Below are positions 1 to 4,820 of a stretch of 14,539 nt of DNA, piece after piece; position 1 is the stretch's first letter, and each line of letters starts with the position of its first letter. The position numbers and the translations under genes are program-made. The stretch lies in contig URXW01000041.1 in assembly GCA_900551995.1 (NCBI GenBank), positions 1 to 14,539 of the forward strand. The letters run 5' to 3'. The notes beneath the pieces are model-generated. The model saw only the letters and a program-made list of their open reading frames with translations. It was not told the origin of the DNA and did no database searches. The stretch comes from an uncultured Eubacteriales bacterium. Its GTDB lineage: Bacteria > Bacillota > Clostridia > Oscillospirales > Oscillospiraceae.

Positions 1-328
1 TCTGGGTGCCGCCGTCGCGGAGGCAGATCATGCCGGAGAAATAGTCGTGCATAGCACCGCCGATGATGTTGCCGATGGGGATGGTCAGGAACGCGATGGG
101 CCCAAACAGGATGCCCTGGATCGGCCCGAGGATAGGACCGGTGCCTGCGATGTTCAGCAGGTTGATGAGGCTATTTTTCCAGCCGCGCATGGGAACGAAG
201 TCAACGCCGTCCTCCTTGGTGTAGGCGGGCGTCTTGCGGTCGTCAGGACCAAAGACCTTTTCGCAGAAGCGGCCGTACAGTGCAGCACCGCCCAGCAAAA
301 TGACGAGGCCGATGATGAATGTCGTCAC
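1..328 (-). CDS. cstA: CstA-family carbon starvation / peptide permease, N-terminal part (gene runs off left edge)
   Basis: The 109 visible residues are the N-terminus of a CstA-type permease, an inner-membrane carrier linked in other bacteria to uptake of peptides or pyruvate under carbon limitation. The sequence begins MTTFIIGLVILLGGAALYGR (first membrane helix), then has the family signature stretch with FGPDDRKTPA, GVDFVPMRGWK, and the segment NIAGTGPILGPIQGILFGP followed by IGNIIGGAMHDYFSGM, all typical of CstA. The start is taken as GTG at 328-326 because an AAAGGAG ribosome binding site lies 11 bases upstream and no in-frame ATG is nearby. The C-terminal part is outside the window, so length and any fusion cannot be judged. 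The substrate is not determinable from this piece. Recognition of the family is firm. Confidence 0.88.
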   Translation of the reverse strand, partial: MTTFIIGLVILLGGAALYGRFCEKVFGPDDRKTPAYTKEDGVDFVPMRGWKNSLINLLNIAGTGPILGPIQGILFGPIAFLTIPIGNIIGGAMHDYFSGMICLRDGGTQ

Positions 329-400
329 AAAAACACACTCTCCTTTGTGCAGTGAAATTATTTTTCGAGGTGTCCGGATCGCCTCTTAAAACCATGATAG

Positions 401-406
401 ATTATA
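401..406 (-). promoter_or_regulatory. Candidate extended -10 promoter for cstA
   Basis: On the minus strand the sequence reads TGTTATAAT, an extended -10 (TGn) with a perfect TATAAT hexamer at 406-401, about 70 bases before the cstA GTG. No good -35 is found at 16-18 bp, so either the extended -10 compensates or an activator helps. This is a pattern match only. Confidence 0.35.
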
Positions 407-640
407 ACACCGGTTTAATAAAATGCGTGTTAATCTTTCTATATAATACATAAATTTGTCATAAATAAATTGTCGAACTGTGTTAAGACGTGTCAAAAAA
501 GGAAACTTGTAAAAACCTTTAACGATGGGTGCTTTTTCCGGCGTTTCCTGCCGGGAACCAAAAGCCAAAAACCTTGGGTCAAACAAACTTTTTGTTTGCC
601 GGAAACGTTTTCAGATTTCCGCCGAAAACCGCCCGTCCCC

Positions 641-669
641 TTGCCCCCCTTTGGCAAATGTGGTATCAT
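641..669 (+). promoter_or_regulatory. Candidate sigma-A promoter of yhaM
   Basis: TTGCCC at 641-646, a 17-bp spacer and TATCAT at 664-669, about 28 bases before the gene's GGGGAGGAG ribosome binding site. Position and spacing fit; the hexamers match the consensus only in part. Confidence 0.45.
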
Positions 670-703
670 ATCCCCAACGCAAAAACAGGGGAGGAGAATC
701 GCC

Positions 704-1651
704 ATGGAGTACAACAAAACCATCCAAACCATGACCCCCGGCGACGAGGTCGAGGGCTTTTACATCTTGAAGACCGCCACCCCCAAGGTGGCTGCCAACG
801 GCAAGCCGTTCCTCACCGGAGCCATCAGTGACCGCACCGGCGCGATGGAGCTGAAGGTCTGGGACTACACCGGCCCCCTCTCCGCCGCCGACGAGGGCAC
901 GGTGGTGAAGGTGCGGGGCACCGTGGGGGAATACCGGGGCACGCCCCAGTTCACCGCAGGGCGCATCCGCCCGGCGGCGGAGGACGACCCGGTGGACGTC
1001 TCCACGCTGGTGCCCACCGCGCCCATTGACCGCCGGCGCGTCATGGAGGAGCTGCGGGAGACGGTGAACACCATCGCCGACCCGGACTACCGCGCCGTGG
1101 CGGAGGATATGCTCACCGCCCACGGCGACGCGCTGGAAGCCATCCCCGCCGCCAAGAGCGTCCACCACGCCTTTCTGGGCGGGCTGCTGATGCACACCGC
1201 CAATATGCTGCGCCTCGCCGATTTTCTCGCCGGGATGTACCCGGAGACCGTGGATCGCAGTCTGCTGCTGGCGGGCACGCTCCTCCACGACATGGCGAAG
1301 GAGCAGGAGTTCGTGTTCTCCCAGCTGGGGCTGGCGACGGACTACTCCGTCCGCGGGCAGCTGCTGGGACATCTGGTCATGGGCGCGCAGGAGACGGCTG
1401 CCGCCGCCGCCCGTCTCGGCGTTCCGGAGGAGAAATCCGTCCTGCTCCAGCACCTGATCCTCTCCCACCACGGGGAGCCTGAGTTCGGCGCGGCTGTCCG
1501 TCCCCTCTGCGCCGAGGCGGAGCTGCTGAGCCTCATCGACGCCATCGACAGCCGCATGGAGATCTACCGGGAGACGTATGAGACCATGGACGCGGACACC
1601 TTCTCTCCCCGCATCTTCGCACTGGAAAAGAAGATCTTCAAGCACAGCTGA
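704..1651 (+). CDS. yhaM: YhaM-type 3'-5' exoribonuclease (OB-fold + HD domain)
   Basis: A 315-residue cytoplasmic protein, close to the length of Bacillus YhaM (about 314). Residues 1-95 look like an OB-fold nucleic-acid-binding domain (GKPFLTGAISDRTGAMELKVWD, here split as residues 33-45 and 46-54). Residues 150-280 are an HD phosphohydrolase domain: H155, H164, the HD dyad H195-D196 in LLHDMAK, H223, and H255-H256 in LSHHGEPEFG. The family degrades RNA and short DNA from the 3' end using a divalent metal. The ATG at 704 is chosen because GGGGAGGAG lies just upstream and the protein aligns from there; the open frame reaching back to 470 reads through non-coding leader. It is monocistronic, ending at the bidirectional terminator shared with the convergent ssrA. 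Function is inferred from the domain pair. Confidence 0.9.
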   Translation: MEYNKTIQTMTPGDEVEGFYILKTATPKVAANGKPFLTGAISDRTGAMELKVWDYTGPLSAADEGTVVKVRGTVGEYRGTPQFTAGRIRPAAEDDPVDVSTLVPTAPIDRRRVMEELRETVNTIADPDYRAVAEDMLTAHGDALEAIPAAKSVHHAFLGGLLMHTANMLRLADFLAGMYPETVDRSLLLAGTLLHDMAKEQEFVFSQLGLATDYSVRGQLLGHLVMGAQETAAAAARLGVPEEKSVLLQHLILSHHGEPEFGAAVRPLCAEAELLSLIDAIDSRMEIYRETYETMDADTFSPRIFALEKKIFKHS

Positions 1652-1666
1652 CAGCGGCAGTAACCC

Positions 1667-1714
1667 CCACCAAACAAGAAAGACACCCATACGGGTGTCT
1701 TTCTTGTTTGGTGG
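1667..1714. terminator. Bidirectional terminator between yhaM and ssrA
   Basis: Perfect 22-bp inverted repeat (1667-1688 with 1693-1714) with an ATAC loop at 1689-1692. The inner GACACCC/GGGTGTC stem is flanked by A-rich and T-rich arms (TTTCTTGTTT on either strand), so it can stop transcripts from both sides. The outermost CCACCA/TGGTGG part of the stem overlaps the encoded 3' CCACCA end of tmRNA (3' end at 1709). Confidence 0.88.
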
Positions 1715-2056
1715 AGCTGAGGGGAGTCGAACCCCTGTCCGAAAGCACTTCGACAGGACTTTCTCCGGGCGCAGTCCGGTTTCAACATTCCCTCCCTGCG
1801 TAGACACCGGACAGACTACGCAGTTCAGTAGAGTCATAATGCATGGGCGGGGCAACTCTTACCCGCCGCACGTCCGCCACATTAACGACGCCTTCCCCGG
1901 CCTGTGGCCTCTCCGGTTCAGACGGCTGCCTTTAGTTAGGCAGCGACAGCAATACGATTGTTGTCAGTTAATTTTTAAGTTGCCCGTTTTATGGCGGTCA
2001 GGCACCGCCGCCCGCTTATCCAGCCTCCACACCCCCGTCGAAACCGGTGCAGCCCC
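1709..2056 (-). ncRNA. ssrA: tmRNA (ssrA)
   Basis: A 348-nt transfer-messenger RNA that, with SmpB, rescues stalled ribosomes and tags the unfinished protein for proteolysis. The 5' end reads GGGGCTGCACCGGTTTCGAC, which matches the conserved tmRNA head. The 3' end has a tRNA-like T arm, ACAGGGGTTCGACTCCCC, followed by TCAGCTCCACCA with CCA encoded. The 5' GGGGCTG and 3' CAGCTCC form the 7-bp acceptor stem with one G-T pair. The tag reading frame ends GAC AAC AAT CGT ATT GCT GTC GCT GCC TAA, giving ...DNNRIAVAA, with the typical hydrophobic AVAA end. The CAGCTT-rich and GC-rich segments between tag and 3' end are where the pseudoknots should fold. It lies downstream of smpB and a cyclophilin gene on the same strand. 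Identification is secure; the exact resume codon is not. Confidence 0.97.
1936..1974 (-). other. tmRNA proteolysis-tag reading frame
   Basis: The in-frame open stretch after the upstream TAA reads AAA TTA ACT then codons for DNNRIAVAA and the stop TAA (1938-1936), with a further TAA in another frame two bases on. If translation resumes at the AAA codon, the tag is KLTDNNRIAVAA after the alanine carried by tmRNA. The C-terminal AVAA resembles degrons read by ClpXP. The resume point is inferred and could be a codon or two off. Confidence 0.75.
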
Positions 2057-2082
2057 AAATATACGCTGAACGATCCTCTTAT

Positions 2083-2103
2083 GGGTATTTGTTCCAAATA
2101 CCC
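2083..2103. repeat. Perfect 9-bp hairpin upstream of ssrA
   Basis: GGGTATTTG (2083-2091) and CAAATACCC (2095-2103) form a perfect stem with a 3-nt loop between the mature tmRNA 5' end and the degenerate tmRNA-head copy. There is no T-run on either side, so it is not an ordinary terminator. It may sit in the tmRNA precursor leader. Confidence 0.6.
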
Positions 2104-2125
2104 GTGTCGAATCGGTGCAGCCCGC
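2101..2125 (-). repeat. Degenerate second copy of the tmRNA 5' end
   Basis: On the minus strand this reads GCGGGCTGCACCGATTCGAC followed by ACGGG. The true tmRNA head 45-70 bases downstream reads GGGGCTGCACCGGTTTCGAC then GGGGG. They share an exact 11-base block, GGGCTGCACCG, plus TTCGAC. The downstream copy matches the tmRNA consensus and pairs better with the 3' acceptor strand, so this copy is read as a relic or leader element. Confidence 0.6.
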
Positions 2126-2133
2126 AGGGGACA

Positions 2134-2159
2134 CGGCGGGGAGGGGAAGCTCCCCGCCG
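2134..2159. repeat. GC-rich hairpin between the cyclophilin gene and ssrA
   Basis: CGGCGGGGA (2134-2142) pairs with TCCCCGCCG (2151-2159) around an 8-nt loop. No T-tract follows on either strand, so it is more likely an RNA processing or 3'-end-protecting hairpin than a strong terminator. I find no clear separate ssrA promoter between it and ssrA. Confidence 0.5.
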
Positions 2160-2182
2160 GTGTAAATGCTGTGAAATTCGTT

Positions 2183-2725
2183 TTATCTCCCGAAGGGATC
2201 TGCCAGCTTCTCCGGTGCCGGATAGTCCACGCCCTGCGTGTCCACCGTGACCTTCACCATGACCTGATCCTTCTTGGGCTTGTTGGTCATCATGTTCCGG
2301 GGCTGGTTGGCGATGCGATCCACCACGTCCATGCCGTCCATCACGCAGCCGAAGGCGGCGTACTGCCCATCCAGATGGGGCGCGTCCTTGTGCATGATGA
2401 AAAACTGACTGCCGGCGGAGTCCATCGGCTGCGCCCGCGCCATGCTCAGCACGCCCCGCGTGTGCCGCAGGTCGTTCTGCACGCCGTTGGCGGCGAACTC
2501 GCCCTTGATGCAGTAGCCGGGGCCGCCCATGCCGTTGCCGTCGGGGCAGCCGCCCTGGATCATAAAGCCGGGGATGACCCGGTGGAAGATCAGCCCGTCG
2601 TAGTACCCGGCGTTCGCCAGCGCGATGAAGTTCCGCACGCTCTCCGGCGCGATGTCAGGGTACAGCTCCGCCACGATCCTGCCGCCGTCCTCCATCTCGA
2701 AGGTCACAATAGGATTATTTGCCAT
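2183..2725 (-). CDS. ppiB: Cyclophilin-type peptidyl-prolyl cis-trans isomerase
   Basis: A 180-residue cytoplasmic cyclophilin (no signal peptide) that would catalyse cis-trans isomerisation of Xaa-Pro bonds. The catalytic core is clear: FHRVIPGFMIQGG (residues 48-60), containing the family's catalytic Arg (R49 in FHRV), MARAQPMDSAGSQFFI (95-110), and LDGQYAAFGCVMDGMDVVD (118-136). The C-terminal tail is slightly extended (DYPAPEKLADPFGR). The start ATG at 2725 has AGAGGAAA upstream; a longer open frame continues upstream but runs into smpB in another frame. It follows smpB by 29 bases and precedes ssrA, so it is probably transcribed with smpB. The link to trans-translation is positional only. 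The family assignment is firm; the symbol is by analogy. Confidence 0.93.
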   Translation of the reverse strand: MANNPIVTFEMEDGGRIVAELYPDIAPESVRNFIALANAGYYDGLIFHRVIPGFMIQGGCPDGNGMGGPGYCIKGEFAANGVQNDLRHTRGVLSMARAQPMDSAGSQFFIMHKDAPHLDGQYAAFGCVMDGMDVVDRIANQPRNMMTNKPKKDQVMVKVTVDTQGVDYPAPEKLADPFGR

Positions 2726-2754
2726 AACCGTTTCCTCTTTTCTGTCGTTCTGTG

Positions 2755-3222
2755 TCAGCTGCGGTTTTTCTCCCGCATGGCGCGGTCCATCTCCCGCTTG
2801 GCGTCCCGCTTTGCCACGGCGTCCCGCTTGTCGTAGGTCTTTTTGCCCTTGCACAGCCCCAGCTCCACCTTCACGCGGGAGTTCCTGAAGTAGACGGACA
2901 GGGGGATCAGCGCATAGCCGTCCTGCTTTTGCAGGTCGTGGAGCTTCCGTATCTCCCGCTTGTGCAGCAGCAGCCGCTTCGGGCGATCCGGGTCGCGGTT
3001 GAAGATATTCCCGTGGTCGTAGGGGGAGATGTGCAGGCTGTACGCGTACACCTCGCCGTCCTTCGCCACGCAGAAGGAGTCCTTCAGGTTCAGCGTGCCC
3101 GCCCGGACGGACTTGACCTCCGTGCCGAACAGCTCGATACCCGCCTCGTAGCGATCCTCCACAAAGTAGTCGTGGTACGCCTTGCGGTTCTGCGCCGCGA
3201 TCTTTACGCCGGACTTCTCCAT
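2755..3222 (-). CDS. smpB: SsrA-binding protein SmpB
   Basis: A 155-residue protein of normal SmpB length that binds the tRNA-like domain of tmRNA and places it in the A site of stalled ribosomes. Visible features: the N-terminal AAQNRKAYHDYF (9-20), the oligonucleotide-binding barrel with ELFGTEVKSVRAG (30-42), NLKDSF (45-50), HISPY (64-68), HKREI (87-91), the conserved KGKKTYDKRDA (125-135), and a basic C-terminal tail (AKREMDRAMREKNRS) that mimics the anticodon stem and mRNA. The start ATG at 3222 is set by GGAAGGAGG eight bases upstream; the in-frame ATG at 3264 has no ribosome binding site and lies at the promoter -10. It heads the smpB-ppiB-ssrA group, driven by the promoter at 3255-3283. 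Confidence 0.97.
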   Translation of the reverse strand: MEKSGVKIAAQNRKAYHDYFVEDRYEAGIELFGTEVKSVRAGTLNLKDSFCVAKDGEVYAYSLHISPYDHGNIFNRDPDRPKRLLLHKREIRKLHDLQKQDGYALIPLSVYFRNSRVKVELGLCKGKKTYDKRDAVAKRDAKREMDRAMREKNRS

Positions 3223-3254
3223 GGACGACGCCTCCTTCCTCTGATGTGAGTGGT

Positions 3255-3283
3255 AGTATACCACATTTTAATGTGCGGCGCAA
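3255..3283 (-). promoter_or_regulatory. Promoter of smpB
   Basis: On the minus strand TTGCGC (3283-3278), a 17-bp spacer and TATACT (3260-3255). The -10 overlaps an inverted repeat, GTGGTA (3250-3255) / TACCAC (3259-3264), and the spacer holds the palindrome CACATT-TT-AATGTG, either of which could be an operator. Confidence 0.65.
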
Positions 3284-3295
3284 GGGGTAGAGGGT

Positions 3296-3325
3296 CTGGC
3301 AATTCTGAACTTTCTGTGATATACT
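3296..3325 (+). promoter_or_regulatory. Promoter of the Nudix gene
   Basis: Extended -10 TGATATACT (TATACT at 3320-3325) with a partial -35 CTGGCA at 3296-3301 and an 18-bp spacer, 26 bases before the gene start. It is divergent from the smpB promoter, the -35 regions being 12 bases apart. Confidence 0.55.
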
Positions 3326-3350
3326 GTCTCCAAAAAAGGGAGGTGCCCCT

Positions 3351-3878
3351 ATGGAGCTTACCGAAAAAACTCTCACCAGCCGCGAGGTCTACCGCGGCCG
3401 TATCCTCCGCGTCCGGGAGGACACCGTCCGCCTGCCCAACGGCAAGACCGCAGAGCGCGAGGTGGCGGAGCACCCCGGCGGCGTGGGAATTTTGGCACTG
3501 GACGGCGGCGACGTGCTGCTGGTGCGCCAGTACCGCTACGCCTTCTCCCGCGTCCTCACGGAGATCCCCGCCGGCAAGCGGGAGCCGGGGGAGGAGCCCT
3601 TTGTCACCGCCCAGCGGGAGCTGCGCGAGGAGATCGGAGCCACGGCGGGGAAGTGGACGGAGCTGGGCGCGCTCATCGCCTCCCCCGGCTGCTACGGGGA
3701 GGTGCTCTACCTCTACATGGCGCAGGAGCTGACCTTTGGGGACACTCACCCGGACGAGGACGAGTTTCTGGACATGGTGCGTATGCCCTTCGACCGTGCG
3801 GTGGAGCTGTGCATGACCGGCGAGCTGACGGACGCCAAAACCGTGATCGCTCTGCTGAAGGGGAAGCTCCTGCGGTAA
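3351..3878 (+). CDS. Nudix hydrolase, ADP-ribose pyrophosphatase-like
   Basis: A 175-residue cytoplasmic enzyme. A complete Nudix box lies at residues 75-97: G75-x5-E81-x7-R89-E90-L-R-E93-E94-I-G96-A, carrying the metal-binding glutamates. The N-terminal strand order (REVYRGRILRVREDTVRLPNG), VLLVRQYRYA (55-64) and EIPAGK (71-76) are typical of the ADP-ribose/ADP-sugar pyrophosphatase branch, which splits ADP-ribose to AMP and ribose 5-phosphate; the SPGCYGEVLYLYMA segment (111-124) is also usual there. The ATG at 3351 follows GGGAGGTG by about seven bases. It has its own promoter and no terminator before the next gene, though that gene also has its own promoter. Nudix membership is certain; the exact substrate is inferred. 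Confidence 0.92.
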   Translation: MELTEKTLTSREVYRGRILRVREDTVRLPNGKTAEREVAEHPGGVGILALDGGDVLLVRQYRYAFSRVLTEIPAGKREPGEEPFVTAQRELREEIGATAGKWTELGALIASPGCYGEVLYLYMAQELTFGDTHPDEDEFLDMVRMPFDRAVELCMTGELTDAKTVIALLKGKLLR

Positions 3879-3886
3879 ATTGCCCC

Positions 3887-3915
3887 TTGTATTCTGCCCC
3901 GTTTTCCGCTACAAT
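3887..3915 (+). promoter_or_regulatory. Promoter of the small membrane protein gene
   Basis: TTGTAT (3887-3892), a 17-bp spacer, TACAAT (3910-3915), starting eight bases after the stop codon of the Nudix gene. The 5' leader contains the self-complementary GGGCGCGCCGCGCCC just before the ribosome binding site. Confidence 0.6.
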
Positions 3916-3957
3916 CAAACCAACGGGCGCGCCGCGCCCAAGGGAGGAGAGATACCG

Positions 3958-4212
3958 ATGTCCATGCAAACGAAGAAAAACATCTCCATCGCGCTTTTGG
4001 CGGCGGCCATGCTGCTGTGGATCCTGCGGAAGATGAACGTGCTGTACATTCCCGGCCTGTCCATGTTCCTGCTGGCGGTCTCCATGCTCATCGTCGCCGT
4101 TATGATGTTCCAGCTGAAGCAGAAAAAGAAGGCGGGCGGCACGCTGCTCTTCGCCTTCGGGCTGTTCTGCATCGTGGCGGGCATCATGGAGATCAAGGGC
4201 TACATGGCGTGA
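3958..4212 (+). CDS. Small three-helix membrane protein of unknown function
   Basis: An 84-residue hydrophobic protein I do not recognise. It begins MSMQTKKN, followed by three predicted membrane segments at about residues 9-24, 30-52 and 62-78. A basic loop, QLKQKKKAGG, separates helices two and three, so that loop should be cytoplasmic. There is no lipobox or cleavable signal and no catalytic motif. The ATG at 3958 is supported by AGGGAGGAG about nine bases upstream; an upstream open extension is rejected because it lies across the promoter. The gene has its own promoter and ends just before a strong terminator. Codon use and composition match the neighbours. It could be an envelope or stress protein, but nothing here decides that. 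Confidence 0.8.
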   Translation: MSMQTKKNISIALLAAAMLLWILRKMNVLYIPGLSMFLLAVSMLIVAVMMFQLKQKKKAGGTLLFAFGLFCIVAGIMEIKGYMA

Positions 4213-4216
4213 CCCA

Positions 4217-4258
4217 CAACAAAAAAAGAAGCACCCGAGGGTGCTTCTTTTTCGTTGT
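4217..4258. terminator. Bidirectional terminator between the small membrane protein gene and khpA
   Basis: GAAGCACCC / GGGTGCTTC stem (4228-4236 with 4239-4247) flanked by seven A on one side and five T on the other, and by ACAAC/GTTGT outer arms. It serves both convergent genes and overlaps the khpA stop codon region. Confidence 0.88.
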
Positions 4259-4488
4259 CAGTCAACAATATCCACAGACACCTTTGCGCCGGTACGCTGG
4301 GCGTAGGAGCGAACGACCGTGCGTATCTCCTTGGCGATACGCCCCTGCCGTCCGATGACCTTGCCCATGTCCTCCGGTGCGACGCGAAGCTGAAGCGTCA
4401 GCTCGTCACCGTTCTCCACCTCGGTCACGCTGACCTGCTCCGGGTGCTCCACAAGGTTCTGCGCGATATACAGCAGCAGATCCTTCAT
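4258..4488 (-). CDS. khpA: KH-domain RNA-binding protein KhpA (YlqC)
   Basis: A 76-residue single KH domain. The RNA-binding GxxG loop is present as G46-R-Q-G49 inside MGKVIGRQGRIAKEIR (41-56), flanked by the usual beta strands (ELTLQLRVAPED; KVSVDIVD). KhpA works with KhpB/Jag in Firmicutes, binding small RNAs and mRNAs and affecting cell division and elongation. The ATG at 4488 has AGGAG upstream. It lies 15 bases after rpsP, as in most Firmicutes. Unlike the usual order it is the last gene of the operon: a convergent terminator follows at once and rimM, trmD and rplS are absent. Confidence 0.95.
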   Translation of the reverse strand: MKDLLLYIAQNLVEHPEQVSVTEVENGDELTLQLRVAPEDMGKVIGRQGRIAKEIRTVVRSYAQRTGAKVSVDIVD

Positions 4489-4503
4489 GGCGCAGCTCCT
4501 GCC

Positions 4504-4743
4504 TTACAGTACGTCGACCTTCTTCAGCAGGGCGCGAACGGTATCGGTGGGCTGTGCGCCGGTCTTGATCCACTCACGGGCGCGGTCGGCGTCAATGCTG
4601 ATCTTGGCGGGGGAGACGGTGGGATCGTAAGTGCCGATCTCCTCGATAAAACGGCCGTCACGGGGATAGCGGGAGTCCGCCACGACCACGCGATAGTAGG
4701 GAGCCTTCTTCGCACCCATTCTTCTCAGACGAATCTTAACCAT
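4504..4743 (-). CDS. rpsP: Ribosomal protein bS16
   Basis: A 79-residue 30S subunit protein, at the short end for the family. It begins MVKIRLRRMGAKKAPYYRVV, the diagnostic S16 N-terminus, followed by DSRYPRDGRFIEEIGTYDP (23-41) and WIKTGAQPTDTVRALLKK (58-75). It binds 16S rRNA during early 30S assembly. The ATG at 4743 has GGAGG about eight bases upstream, and extension to 4800 is not supported. It follows ffh by 77 bases of AT-rich DNA in which I see no strong promoter, so it is probably co-transcribed with ylxM-ffh. Confidence 0.97.
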   Translation of the reverse strand: MVKIRLRRMGAKKAPYYRVVVADSRYPRDGRFIEEIGTYDPTVSPAKISIDADRAREWIKTGAQPTDTVRALLKKVDVL

Positions 4744-4820
4744 TGTTGTGTTCCTCCATGTAAAATAATAGTTTTTTATATCTGTTAAATGCTTCTGCAC
4801 TCACATACGCATTTACACAC

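Larger units (their letters stand above)
329..703. other. Intergenic region between divergent cstA and yhaM, with nested inverted repeats
   Basis: No convincing gene is present. The left half is AT-rich and holds the cstA leader. The right half has a perfect 8-bp hairpin CAAACAAA/TTTGTTTG (580-587 with 591-598) and an outer complementary pair TTTCCGGC (535-542) / GCCGGAAA (598-605), so it could form a larger structure. There is no U-tract after it, so it does not look like a normal terminator. The yhaM promoter lies at the right end. Confidence 0.5.

Noticed and set aside
611..1855. 414-codon minus-strand open frame
   Set aside because: It is antisense to yhaM and runs into the ssrA 3' end; no RBS and a shadow-like composition.
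1578..2069. 163-codon plus-strand frame across ssrA
   Set aside because: It covers the tmRNA gene on the opposite strand and the terminator; coding is not credible.
2134..2159. Intrinsic terminator between ppiB and ssrA
   Set aside because: The GC hairpin is strong but no T-tract follows on either strand, so I list it only as a hairpin.
2726..3376. N-terminal extension of the cyclophilin gene through smpB
   Set aside because: It overlaps smpB in another frame; the RBS at the internal ATG and the homologous N-terminus decide the start at 2725.
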